Source of the DNA: Bdellovibrio sp. ZAP7 | Lineage (GTDB): Bacteria > Bdellovibrionota > Bdellovibrionia > Bdellovibrionales > Bdellovibrionaceae | Direction: 5' to 3' | DNA: 64,000 nt | NCBI RefSeq assembly: GCF_006874645.1 | Contig: NZ_CP030082.1 | Coordinates: 2,418,001-2,482,000 of the forward strand | Shown here: positions 1 through 8,004 of the stretch, in pieces | How the letters are laid out: every line of letters starts with the position of its first letter | Numbering within the stretch: the first letter of the stretch is position 1 | Translations under genes and position numbers: made by a program | Notes under the pieces: generated by a model | What the model was told of the DNA's origin: nothing | What the model saw: only the letters and a program-made list of their open reading frames with translations | The model's database searches: none

Positions 1-307
1 TCACATAAACCGAGCCACCTATGTAACCGCAGGGATCCTTTTCAATGCCTTCTACAAACGAATTGATCCCAGCTACCTGCATTTCATTTCCCACCTGACA
101 AAGACCGGTCCCCCCAGAATCGCCACTGCAAGTTCCGTTATGAGGCTGCTGGATAATGAGCAGATTGCCACTGCGAATGCTGACGTCATCCATGTCCTTC
201 GTAGTCATACGCAGATATCCAGCATCGTCACCATTGGAACTGGTAATACAATATCCAACCAAGGTCACAGTGTCTGAAGTGACCTCTTTGGGCGTGGTAA
301 TCATCAT
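1..307 (-). pseudogene. Trypsin-like serine protease fragment, C-terminal half only (runs off left edge)
   Basis: Read on the minus strand from an ATG at 307 there are about 102 open codons continuing past the window edge. The product contains LVGYC, then GTCSGDSGGTGLCQ, the chymotrypsin-fold (S1) serine motif with its conserved cysteines. The N-terminal half that should carry the IVGG cleavage site, the TAxHC histidine and the catalytic Asp is absent: the frame is closed by TGA at 338-340, and further upstream lie a terminator and another gene. No signal peptide can be seen. I read this as a 5'-truncated protease remnant. A compact unrelated protein is less likely, because GDSGG with flanking Cys is quite specific. 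Compare the complete paralogue at 42046-42882. Confidence 0.55.
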
Positions 308-340
308 GTGCCTTAAAAGAATTTGCGACGAGATATATCA

Positions 341-375
341 CAAAAACAAAAGAGCCTTGGAAATCCCAAGGCTCT
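341..375 (-). terminator. Rho-independent terminator of the 405-758 gene
   Basis: Arms AGAGCCTTGG (351-360) and CCAAGGCTCT (366-375) form a 10-bp stem with a 5-nt loop. On the minus strand the stem is followed by a T-rich tract (TTTTGTTTTTG). It lies directly downstream of the minus-strand gene ending at 405. Confidence 0.85.
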
Positions 376-404
376 TTGCAATGCTTATCGGAATGTAAAA
401 AAAT

Positions 405-758
405 TTACCAGCCGACTTGCTGGCAATAGTTCGTTCTAACGATATAATTTAGAGCTGAGACCTGGGCTTTCAAACCCACTTGATCTTTTTCAACGTAAAC
501 GAAAGTTTTTCGGTCAACAGATTTGAACATCATGACGTTTTCGTCGGAGTTTTGGTAATCGTAATTGACTGTTTTAGTCACCAGCGTTTCGCCCTGACCG
601 GTGATTTTCATGGTCATAGAATCACGACAATCTTGAATCAACGTGACTGTGTCTGCACCTTGAAGATCGCCTGAAGTAATCGGACAGCGGTAAATTCCCG
701 ATGCCATTGAAGTTGAAGTAGCAAGTAATACTGCGGCCGATAAAATCAAAGACTTCAT
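405..758 (-). CDS. Small exported protein of unknown function
   Basis: 117 residues. A clear signal peptide (MKSLILSAAVLLATSTSMAS) is followed by a mature domain of about 97 residues rich in polar beta-type sequence. Three cysteines are visible (GIYRCP, IQDCRD and NYCQQVGW at the C terminus), so a periplasmic disulfide is possible. The start is supported by a GGGAG ribosome site 8 nt upstream. It is monocistronic, ending in the hairpin terminator at 341-375. I do not recognise the family. The Cys pattern suggests a periplasmic or secreted inhibitor-like or binding protein, but that is only a guess. Confidence 0.8.
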   Translation of the reverse strand: MKSLILSAAVLLATSTSMASGIYRCPITSGDLQGADTVTLIQDCRDSMTMKITGQGETLVTKTVNYDYQNSDENVMMFKSVDRKTFVYVEKDQVGLKAQVSALNYIVRTNYCQQVGW

Positions 759-933
759 ACAAACTCCCTTTTTAAGATATCTATGAAGTCCATGGTGAGG
801 GAAGAAGCGGCCTTACGCCACCCCTTCTGCGCCGTTACATTTATTTGATTACGGCAATGGATATGCAGACAATCGGTTGTCACCGCTTCGCTTAATATCT
901 ATCCTTAAATCACTAACAACCAAGGATTAAGCC

Positions 934-2055
934 ATGCGCATCTCAACTTTGATTCTTTTAATTGCGACTTTTATGGGTGTTCCCGCGGGCGCGGCTGGCA
1001 ACGAAGTTTCGGTAACAACTAAGGGCGATGACAAACTTAGTATTCCTGGTGTTGCAGAGGTTGAGATTCCAGAAAAGTGTTTTAAAGACAAAACCAAAAT
1101 CACTCTAAATAAGACTGCTCTAAAAGAAGCCATCGAGGACTTTAATGCGCACTATGAAGGAAAAGACCGTGTTCCTTATGAAGTTCGTATTAATACAGGT
1201 AAAACTTTGCCGGAATGTGCATTTAAATTGAAAATGACCGTTCCGTCTGAGTTCGCAAAAAAGTCGACCGATAAAAATGCAGAACCTGCGCTGTATGGCC
1301 AAGAGTTCACGCGCACCGAAACGGAAACTTACGATATCTTTCAAGTGGTCACGGCCGACTTTGACGCAAAAAAGGAAACTTTATCTGGCGAGATCTCGCC
1401 TAGGCTTTTTACAAATGAAAGAACCAAAGACGATACCTATGAAGCGGTCTTTGTTATTTCCCAGGACTTAAAATTCATGCCGCCACAAGAAGATCTTCTG
1501 CCTTTGCCAAAATCAGAAGTTGCTAACGACGCTTATATCATCGCGGATGCACAGTTTGAACGCCAGGACTTTACTGCAGCCAATCCTCTGGATGAAAAAC
1601 GAAACGACCTCCCCGTCACTTTTCACCGAATTAAAAGCGGCAAAGGGACCGTTATTGCTCTAAGAATATTCGATCCGATGGATACAACGACTGCCGACGA
1701 CGAGATCTTTGAGAAAGTCACCATCTGGATGGAGCAATGGAAGTCAGGAACTTACACTTTCGGTAAAGACAAAATGACAGCCTTCTATGCGAGAGGTGGA
1801 TCGGCTTGGCCAAAAGCTGAATGCGGCTATGTACTTGATAATGGCACCTTGAGAATCACGGAAGGTAGAGATGGAAAAACCGAAATTACAATCTCAACCG
1901 AAGTAAAATGCAACAATCCATTCCAAAAAGGGAACTTCAAAATCGCCAAGACTTTCAGCGCTAAAAAAATCACCGCAAAAGAAGTCACACCTTGGATTGG
2001 CAAAAAGGGCGAGCATATTTACGACGAAACCTACATCAGAAGAGGAGCCATGTAA
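934..2055 (+). CDS. Exported protein of unknown function, 373 residues
   Basis: The signal peptide (residues about 1-21, ending GAAG) is followed by a hydrophilic, beta-rich domain. Cysteines occur in separate places (PEKCFKD, LPECAFK, KAECGYV, VKCNNPF), all likely in the periplasm. AAGGA lies 9 nt before the ATG. No catalytic motif or named domain is recognised. The gene stands alone, divergent from the small exported gene to its left and convergent with oxyR, whose stop lies 40 bp past its end. Confidence 0.8.
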   Translation: MRISTLILLIATFMGVPAGAAGNEVSVTTKGDDKLSIPGVAEVEIPEKCFKDKTKITLNKTALKEAIEDFNAHYEGKDRVPYEVRINTGKTLPECAFKLKMTVPSEFAKKSTDKNAEPALYGQEFTRTETETYDIFQVVTADFDAKKETLSGEISPRLFTNERTKDDTYEAVFVISQDLKFMPPQEDLLPLPKSEVANDAYIIADAQFERQDFTAANPLDEKRNDLPVTFHRIKSGKGTVIALRIFDPMDTTTADDEIFEKVTIWMEQWKSGTYTFGKDKMTAFYARGGSAWPKAECGYVLDNGTLRITEGRDGKTEITISTEVKCNNPFQKGNFKIAKTFSAKKITAKEVTPWIGKKGEHIYDETYIRRGAM

Positions 2056-2095
2056 CCATGGCTCCGAAAAGCGCGGCTCGACCAGCCACCGAGGT

Positions 2096-3055
2096 TTAAG
2101 CGATAGGAAGTACATCCAAGTCTTTAGGTTTGATCTTGCGTAGGTCCTCCGGGATCGCTTTTAGAATCGCCTCACCCAAAGCATCGACTAGTTCACTCTT
2201 ATAGTGTTCACGACGACATACTAAACCGATTTCACGGGCTGGAATGGGGCGTTCGAATTGCACGACCTGGCTGCGATCCCCCACGGTGTGGGTCGCGAGT
2301 TGTGGCAACAGAGTATATCCACCATAAAGATCGACCAAGTTTTTCAAAGTTTCCAACGAACCACTTTCGAACTTGTACTTACGTTCCGTACCCTTTTTCT
2401 TTTTGATGGAACACAAATCTAAAACCTGATTACGCAGGCAGTGACCTTCTTCAAGTAACCAAATGTCATCCATGGATAAGGAATGATATTTGATCTTTTT
2501 CTGTTGCGCATATTCATGGTTCTTATCGCATAAGACATAAAACGGTTCATAGTACAGCGGATACTCAAACATCCCTGCGATCTGCGTGGGAGTTGCTAGC
2601 ACCCCCACGTCGATTTCATCCTTATTCAAAGCTTCGATAATTTGATCTGTCTGCATTTCTTTAATATTCAGCTCCAGATCTGGAAGCATCTCCACACAAA
2701 CTGGCAAAAGTCGTGGCAATAAATATGGTGCAATCGTCGGAATGATCGCGACGGTCAAAGTCCCCTTACGAGAACCCTTCGTTCCCTCCAACAGAATCGA
2801 TTCGATTTTGCGCGCCTCAAACAGGACCGTCTGCATTTGAGAAATAAGTTTCTTACCAGCGTCCGTCAGCAGAATAGGTTTTTTCGAGCGGTCAAAAATC
2901 ACCACTCCCAGCTCATCTTCGAGCTTTTGAATTTGCATACTCAGAGTGGGCTGCGTCACGTGACAGGCCTCTGCGGCCTTCGCAAAGTGTCCATACTTAT
3001 GGACAGCCATCACATATTCGAGCTGCGTCAAAGAAAAGTTCACCTTTAATTTCAC
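2096..3055 (-). CDS. oxyR: OxyR, LysR-type peroxide-sensing regulator
   Basis: 319 residues, the usual LysR length. The N-terminal winged HTH is at about 9-66 (FAKAAEACHVTQPTLSMQIQ), and the substrate-binding-like sensor domain at about 97-310. The segment LLEEGHCLRNQVLDLC places Cys206 and Cys215 nine residues apart with the same context as the redox-active C199/C208 pair of E. coli OxyR, which form a disulfide on H2O2 exposure. It is divergently transcribed from ahpC across a 166-bp region that contains an OxyR-like operator. By analogy it should activate ahpCF and control itself. The conserved Cys pair separates it from general LysR regulators. Confidence 0.95.
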   Translation of the reverse strand: MKLKVNFSLTQLEYVMAVHKYGHFAKAAEACHVTQPTLSMQIQKLEDELGVVIFDRSKKPILLTDAGKKLISQMQTVLFEARKIESILLEGTKGSRKGTLTVAIIPTIAPYLLPRLLPVCVEMLPDLELNIKEMQTDQIIEALNKDEIDVGVLATPTQIAGMFEYPLYYEPFYVLCDKNHEYAQQKKIKYHSLSMDDIWLLEEGHCLRNQVLDLCSIKKKKGTERKYKFESGSLETLKNLVDLYGGYTLLPQLATHTVGDRSQVVQFERPIPAREIGLVCRREHYKSELVDALGEAILKAIPEDLRKIKPKDLDVLPIA

Positions 3056-3089
3056 CGTAAACCCCTTGTCTTATAAGGATTCTACGCCG

Positions 3090-3125
3090 ATAGATAAAAT
3101 CTATCAAGGTATATTTATAATCTAT
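3090..3125. promoter_or_regulatory. Candidate OxyR binding site in the oxyR-ahpC intergenic region
   Basis: The sequence reads ATAG-N7-CTAT-N6-ATAT-N7-CTAT. The known E. coli consensus is four tetranucleotides, ATAG-N7-CTAT-N7-ATAG-N7-CTAT. Three of four elements match exactly and the half-site spacing is right, with one base fewer in the centre. It lies 35 bp upstream of oxyR and 97 bp upstream of ahpC, suitable for control of both genes. Function is inferred. Confidence 0.7.
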
Positions 3126-3221
3126 TTTACTAATGGATCCAGATCTTCTAGTCTAATCAAGTACCACAGTTATTGATCCGAAAGGGTCCACTATAAACAC
3201 CGCTATTCTTAAGGAGAATAC

Positions 3222-3788
3222 ATGCAAACATTGATCAACACGCAAGTGCCTGACTTTAAAGTTCAAGCTTATCACCACAACGATTTCAAAACTGTTACTT
3301 CTAATGACATTAAAGGCAAATGGTCTATTTTCTTCTTCTACCCAGCTGACTTTACATTCGTGTGCCCTACTGAACTAGGTGACATGGCTGACAAATACGC
3401 TGACTTCCAAAAATTGGGCGTAGAAGTATACGGCGTATCTACTGACACTCACTTCACGCACAAAGCTTGGCATGATGCTTCTGATACAATCAAAAAAATC
3501 AAATACCCAATGTTGGCAGACCCTACATTCCAATTGACTCGCGCATTCGGCGTTCACATTGAAGAAGAAGGTTTGGCTTACCGTGGTACTTTCTTGGTAA
3601 ACCCAGCTGGTAAAATCGTATTGGCTGAAGTTCAAGACAACGGTATCGGCCGTAACGCTGATGAATTGTTCCGTAAAGTTCAAGCGGCTCAATACATCGC
3701 TGCAAATCCAGGCGAAGTTTGCCCAGCTAAATGGACTCCAGGTAAATCTACTTTGAAACCTGGTTTGGACCTTGTTGGTAAAATTTAA
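3222..3788 (+). CDS. ahpC: Alkyl hydroperoxide reductase subunit C (2-Cys peroxiredoxin)
   Basis: 188 residues, matching typical AhpC length. It reduces H2O2 and organic hydroperoxides in the cytoplasm using electrons from AhpF. The peroxidatic Cys48 is in YPADFTFVCPTE and the resolving Cys167 in NPGEVCPAKW near the C terminus, both canonical. The start has a strong AAGGAG 5 nt upstream. ahpF follows 164 bp downstream, and oxyR with its operator lies upstream, so peroxide induction is expected. Codon use looks biased (many GCT, GGT, AAA), consistent with high expression. Confidence 0.97.
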   Translation: MQTLINTQVPDFKVQAYHHNDFKTVTSNDIKGKWSIFFFYPADFTFVCPTELGDMADKYADFQKLGVEVYGVSTDTHFTHKAWHDASDTIKKIKYPMLADPTFQLTRAFGVHIEEEGLAYRGTFLVNPAGKIVLAEVQDNGIGRNADELFRKVQAAQYIAANPGEVCPAKWTPGKSTLKPGLDLVGKI

Positions 3789-3810
3789 TTCTTAGATTTT
3801 TGAACGTTCT

Positions 3811-3872
3811 ACTTCGACGCGAGTCGAAGTGTATAATTCGGCTGGTGCGGCGGCTCTCTCATCCGCACCAGC
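3811..3872 (+). other. Two hairpins in the ahpC-ahpF intergenic region
   Basis: ACTTCGA/TCGAAGT (3811-3830, 6-nt loop) is followed by GCTGGTGCGG/CCGCACCAGC (3841-3872, 12-nt loop). There is no U-tract after either, so these are not classical terminators. They could stabilise the ahpC transcript end or lower ahpF relative to ahpC. Confidence 0.65.
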
Positions 3873-3952
3873 TCTCCATGCGACGATTTTAAAGGTTCTA
3901 TTCAACTTTGGATGGCAGCTTTAAAGTCGTTTTTTATTAAAGGAGGCCACTC

Positions 3953-5524
3953 ATGTTAGATCAATCACTCCGCGAACAGCTAGTCTCTGTATTCGGCAAA
4001 CTTGAAAAGCCGGTCGAGCTCATCATCGATAACAGCCCCCACGAAGATCACAAAGACCTTCTTGAAATGTTGAATGATGTTGCTGAAACATCTCCAAATA
4101 TTACTATTAAAGAGTCTGGCAACACTTCGCCAGTTCCAGCTTTCCAAATTGCTTATCAAGGCAAACCAACAGGAATTTCTTTTAAAGGTATTCCTGGCGG
4201 TCACGAATTCACTTCGTTGATCCTTGCTATCCTAAACACTGATGGCAAAGGTAAACTACTAGATAGTTTACTTGCAGACCGCGTAAAGCGTTTGAAAAAA
4301 GGCATCACCGTCCAGACGTTCATGTCTTTGACTTGTGAAAACTGCCCTGAAGTTGTTCAAGCTTTGAACTTGATCACCCTTGCTCATGGCAACATGAAGC
4401 ATGAAGTGATCGACGGCGGCTATGTTCAAGATGAAGTTCAAAAATTGGGTATCCAGGGTGTGCCAAGCTTGGCTGGCAACGGAAAAATGTTTCACTCGGG
4501 TCGCATCAGCGTTTTGGACTTGATTGAAAAACTAGAAAAAACATACGGCATCGACGAGAACGCTTCGACGGAGCCTTCTGAACCCGTTAACAAAAACCTG
4601 GGTCACTTTGATGTCCTGGTTATTGGTGGCGGTCCCGCAGGAGCGTCAGCCGCGATCTATTCTGTTCGTAAAGGTTTAAGCACAGCTTTGATCACTGAGA
4701 AAATCGGTGGCCAAGTTCAAGAAACCAAAGGTATCGAAAACTTGATTGGTGTGACTTACACAGAAGGTCCTCAATTGGCAGCGCAATTGAATCAACACGT
4801 GGCAAGCTATCCAGTTCGCGTTTTGGAAAACCGCCGCGTGAAAACGATCAAAACTGAAGGCAAGATCAAAACGGTCGAGCTTGAAAGTGGCGAGCACTTG
4901 GTTGCGGATTCCATCATCGTCACAACGGGTGCAAAATGGCGTGAGCTTGGCGTTGAAGGGGAAAAAGAATATATGGGCCGTGGTGTGGCGTACTGCCCTC
5001 ACTGTGATGGCCCATTCTATAAAGGTAAAAAAGTTGCGGTAATCGGCGGAGGAAATTCTGGCGTGGAAGCAGCAATTGACCTTGCGGGTATCGTGCGTGA
5101 AGTGGTTGTTATTGAATACAATAACGAACTTAAGGCGGATCGCATCCTGGTTGATAAACTTAAATCACTGCCAAACGTTTCTGTGATCACAGGAGCGAAA
5201 ACTGAAAGAGTTCTAGGTGATGGCCAAAAGGTTCATCAATTGGAATACACAGATCGCACAGCTGGCAAACTTGAAAAGTTAGATCTTGATGGTGTATTCG
5301 TTCAAATCGGCTTAGTTCCCAACAGCCAATTCCTAAAAGGCACTGTGGAACTGACGAAGTTTGGTGAAATCATCACCGATGAGAAATGCCGCACGAATGT
5401 TAAAGGTATTTATGCTGCTGGTGATGTGACAACAACGCCATACAAGCAGATCGTGATCGCCATGGGCGAAGGCGCGAAAGCCGCTTTGGCGGCTTTCGAA
5501 GATCGCATGTACGATCACGCCTAA
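3953..5524 (+). CDS. ahpF: Alkyl hydroperoxide reductase subunit F
   Basis: 523 residues, close to the family length (521 in E. coli). It is the NADH-dependent flavoprotein disulfide reductase that recharges AhpC. The N-terminal domain (about 1-200) is a tandem thioredoxin fold with the redox centre CENCP. The C-terminal thioredoxin-reductase-like half contains the FAD motif VIGGGPAGASAA, the dithiol CPHCDG, the NAD(P)H motif VIGGGNSGVEAA and the FAD motif GIYAAGDVTTTPYKQ. An AAAGGAGG site precedes the ATG. It forms one functional unit with ahpC upstream. Confidence 0.97.
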   Translation: MLDQSLREQLVSVFGKLEKPVELIIDNSPHEDHKDLLEMLNDVAETSPNITIKESGNTSPVPAFQIAYQGKPTGISFKGIPGGHEFTSLILAILNTDGKGKLLDSLLADRVKRLKKGITVQTFMSLTCENCPEVVQALNLITLAHGNMKHEVIDGGYVQDEVQKLGIQGVPSLAGNGKMFHSGRISVLDLIEKLEKTYGIDENASTEPSEPVNKNLGHFDVLVIGGGPAGASAAIYSVRKGLSTALITEKIGGQVQETKGIENLIGVTYTEGPQLAAQLNQHVASYPVRVLENRRVKTIKTEGKIKTVELESGEHLVADSIIVTTGAKWRELGVEGEKEYMGRGVAYCPHCDGPFYKGKKVAVIGGGNSGVEAAIDLAGIVREVVVIEYNNELKADRILVDKLKSLPNVSVITGAKTERVLGDGQKVHQLEYTDRTAGKLEKLDLDGVFVQIGLVPNSQFLKGTVELTKFGEIITDEKCRTNVKGIYAAGDVTTTPYKQIVIAMGEGAKAALAAFEDRMYDHA

Positions 5525-5579
5525 GCAATCGTCGACCTAACGTTTACGATTCGTAAAGTTATTACCTGCGAAAACTCAA

Positions 5580-5635
5580 GGTGCGGCAGTTTTGCCGCGC
5601 TTTGATTCTGAAGTTCTCTTAGTTTTTGCCGCACC
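5580..5635 (+). other. Two alternative hairpins after ahpF
   Basis: GGTGCGGCA (5580-5588) can pair with the nearby TGCCGC (5593-5598) or, over its full 9 bp, with TGCCGCACC (5627-5635). The two pairings exclude each other. Neither has a good U-tract. It may be a 3' stability element of ahpF or an attenuator before the next gene. Confidence 0.5.
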
Positions 5636-5673
5636 TGCGGTAAAAGATTCCTATCAACCAAATAGGAGTCTTT

Positions 5674-6354
5674 ATGAAAAAACTAATTCTTTCTCTGGTC
5701 GTCCTTTCTTTCGCCAGCGTCACTGCACAAGCTGCTGACACACTTAAATTCCACAACCTTGGTTTTTCTACGGATGGTAAATACTATTCATACGCGACAT
5801 CGGCTGTTGGTGATGGGTCCGGTTACGGCTATGCGAATGTGTTTATCAAACAAGTGGACGAATACGATCGCGGAGAAATCTTGCGTGTCACGCGTGACAC
5901 AGAAGTTGATAATGACAGACTGGCACTTAAACTCGCAATTCAATCTGTGAACTTCACAAGCTTTGGTGGACTTATCCCATATGGTATCCGAGGCGAAACT
6001 GTCACTCCCACGGCAGACAAAGAAATCACACTTAATACCTATAATGCAAAATACCGCCTCCAACTAAAAACACTTCCTGCGCGCTTTCCAAATCCAATGT
6101 GTAAAAATGACTGGGACATCGCGAGCAGTCGCCTTGAACTAGCAGTCACGAAAACAGATTCTAAAGGAAAAAGCGAAACTCAGGTTTTATTTTCCGACTA
6201 TTCTGAACCAGGCGCTCGCATCTGCGCACAAAACTATAAAATTGCACAAGTCATCCGTCACGACGACAGACTGGTGCTGGTTATTTCCTATGACAGCCCG
6301 GGATTTGAAGGTATGGACCACGACTTCGTCGTTCTATCCACAAAACTGAACTAG
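5674..6354 (+). CDS. DUF2259 family secreted protein
   Basis: 226 residues with a clear signal peptide (MKKLILSLVVLSFASVTAQA). The mature N terminus, KFHNLGFSTDGKYYSYATSAVGDGSGYGYANVFIKQVD, matches the typical DUF2259 opening, in which a beta-propeller-like strand is followed by a DGSG-x-YAN motif. Two cysteines (NPMCKND, ARICAQN) may form a disulfide. TAGGAG precedes the ATG. The biochemical role of the family is unknown; it is predicted to be periplasmic. Confidence 0.75.
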   Translation: MKKLILSLVVLSFASVTAQAADTLKFHNLGFSTDGKYYSYATSAVGDGSGYGYANVFIKQVDEYDRGEILRVTRDTEVDNDRLALKLAIQSVNFTSFGGLIPYGIRGETVTPTADKEITLNTYNAKYRLQLKTLPARFPNPMCKNDWDIASSRLELAVTKTDSKGKSETQVLFSDYSEPGARICAQNYKIAQVIRHDDRLVLVISYDSPGFEGMDHDFVVLSTKLN

Positions 6355-6368
6355 TCCGCACACTCCTA

Positions 6369-6414
6369 GTCGGCTGACGCGGCATGCATCCTTGCATTTT
6401 GCCGCGAAGCCGAC
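6369..6414 (+). other. Long intergenic hairpin before the 6429 gene
   Basis: GTCGGCT-GA-CGCGGCA (6369-6384) pairs with TGCCGCG-A-AGCCGAC (6400-6414), a 14-bp interrupted stem. There is no U-tract. It lies between the DUF2259 gene and the next start. An in-frame ATG at 6382-6386 falls inside this stem, which argues for translation starting at 6429. Confidence 0.6.
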
Positions 6415-6428
6415 AAATATATCCCACC

Positions 6429-7145
6429 ATGACTGAAACCACTGCCCCTCAAGCAAAACCTGAAAATAGCTGGCTGAACTTAATTTTTAACATTCTGTTG
6501 CCGGTTCTAATCCTGAACAAACTGACTAAGCATATCGGCCCACTGAATGCTTTGGTTTTGGCACTGGCTTTCCCGTTGATCTACGGCATCTACGATCTTT
6601 TGAAGCGCAAAAAGGTAAACGCGTTCTCTATCCTGGGATTATTGAACGTGGGTTTGACTGGTGGACTTGCGGTCATTGGAATTCACGGATTCTGGTTTGC
6701 GGTCAAAGAAGCCGCGTTCCCGTCTCTGGTAGGTCTTTTCGTCTTGGGATCTGCATTTACTAAAAAACCATTCATCGAAAGCCTGTTCCTAAACCCCGGC
6801 GTGATGAAAGTAGACTTGCTGGAAGAAAAATTAAAAGAGCACGGCAAACAAGCCGAGTTCCACGATCACATGAGAAAAGCAACAATGTGGCTCTCTCTCA
6901 GCTTCGCATTCAGTGCGGTGCTAAACTTCGTGTTGGCAAGAAAGATCTTCCTAGATATCGACTCAACATTGGCCGCCGATGCCCAATCCATAATCCTAAA
7001 CGAACAAATCGCAAAAATGACCACATGGTCCATGGCCATCATCATGGTCCCATCCATGATCTTCCTATTGGGCATCTTCTGGTACCTAATGAAAGGCGTA
7101 AAAGAATACGCCGGCCTAAGCACCGACGAACTCCTAAAATCCTAA
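6429..7145 (+). CDS. VC0807-like integral membrane protein
   Basis: 238 residues with about five or six hydrophobic segments. The segment WLNLIFNILLPVLILNKLTKHIGPLNALVLALAFPLIYG and the following DLLKRKKVNAFSILGLLNVGLTGGLAVIG resemble proteins of the VC0807/intracellular-septation-A-like group. The role is unknown; transport or envelope maintenance is speculative. I chose the ATG at 6429 because the upstream in-frame codons fall in a stable hairpin, although no good ribosome site is visible. The stop codon is followed at once by a dispersed repeat (7146-7162). Confidence 0.7.
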   Translation: MTETTAPQAKPENSWLNLIFNILLPVLILNKLTKHIGPLNALVLALAFPLIYGIYDLLKRKKVNAFSILGLLNVGLTGGLAVIGIHGFWFAVKEAAFPSLVGLFVLGSAFTKKPFIESLFLNPGVMKVDLLEEKLKEHGKQAEFHDHMRKATMWLSLSFAFSAVLNFVLARKIFLDIDSTLAADAQSIILNEQIAKMTTWSMAIIMVPSMIFLLGIFWYLMKGVKEYAGLSTDELLKS

Positions 7146-7162
7146 AAAAGGGAACTGTTACC
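7146..7162. repeat. Dispersed repeat A, copy 1 (RAYT-associated 17-bp motif)
   Basis: AAAAGGGAACTGTTACC occurs here between two convergent stop codons. The same 17 bp bounds the RAYT transposase gene on both sides, at 56697-56715 and 57413-57431. All three copies abut or overlap stop codons. Confidence 0.75.
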
Positions 7163-7163
7163 T

Positions 7164-7895
7164 CTAAAAATCTCCGGATTCGAAATTTCCGGGAGGTGGA
7201 GGTGGCGGAGGGATAAATTCGCTGCCATTACTGAAATCACCAAAGCCCGTAGGCATTGGTGGAGGTGGTGGCGGTGGTACATCGCCAAAGTCCTCTGGGG
7301 ACACGTTCGGTGCTGGCACGTAGCCATCGCTAAAGTCATCAAATGTTGGTGGAGGTGGAAATGAAGAGTTTCCTGGGTTGAAACTGCCGCTGCTTCCCCC
7401 GCCGCCGCGACCCGTTCCTGAACTGCCCACAGTCGAAGTTCCGAAGTGACGTTTGGCGAAATCAAAACGTGGACGTTCTTGATCAAGCCCCAACTCTTGC
7501 GCCAAAGTCGGTAGACCTTTCGCTTCGCGGTCCAAAGCCTGATTCTTTGCGGCTTGAGCTGAAAACGCCTTACGAGTCTCTTCGTAGGCTTGCTCTTCAG
7601 ATTTTTTTTGCTTTTCCCAAGCGCGGTACTCGGGACTATTTTCGTCCATCACCGGTTCCGCTTTAGGTTTGTTCTTTTTGTAAGCAGCCAGATCGCGGTC
7701 TTTTTCAGACGCCCACTGCTCTTGTTCCTCGAGGTATGCGCGCTTGCCACCCTCGCGGGCTTCGTCGAAACGGCTGAACTTACTTTGATGCTCAGCAAAA
7801 CCACGCAGACGTTCCTCTTCCGCATCCATAGCGTGAGCTACAACGGAGGAAAAACTGAGACCTAAAATAAGCAGTAAACAGCGAGGAGGTTTCAT
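7164..7895 (-). CDS. Exported charged/proline-rich protein of unknown function
   Basis: 243 residues. The signal peptide (about 1-22, VVAHA) leads into a highly charged, helix-prone region at about 24-135, rich in Glu, Lys and Arg and probably coiled coil. A Gly/Ser linker follows at about 150-172. The low-complexity C terminus repeats a unit of poly-Pro followed by a short FGDFSNG/FDDFSDG-type segment three times (PPPP, PPPPPPP, PPPPPPP). The composition suggests a cell-envelope or secreted scaffold, but there is no recognised domain. It is convergent with the membrane protein at 6429-7145 and divergent from sohB. Confidence 0.75.
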   Translation of the reverse strand: MKPPRCLLLILGLSFSSVVAHAMDAEEERLRGFAEHQSKFSRFDEAREGGKRAYLEEQEQWASEKDRDLAAYKKNKPKAEPVMDENSPEYRAWEKQKKSEEQAYEETRKAFSAQAAKNQALDREAKGLPTLAQELGLDQERPRFDFAKRHFGTSTVGSSGTGRGGGGSSGSFNPGNSSFPPPPTFDDFSDGYVPAPNVSPEDFGDVPPPPPPPMPTGFGDFSNGSEFIPPPPPPPGNFESGDF

Positions 7896-8004
7896 TCTTG
7901 ACCCAGTCTATCAGGAGGCTCCCTTTTTTTTGAGCAAACAAAAAAAGATGCTCGACCTTTGTCCAATAACTTAATAACGTAGGCCCTTGCATCAAGGAGC
8001 ATCA

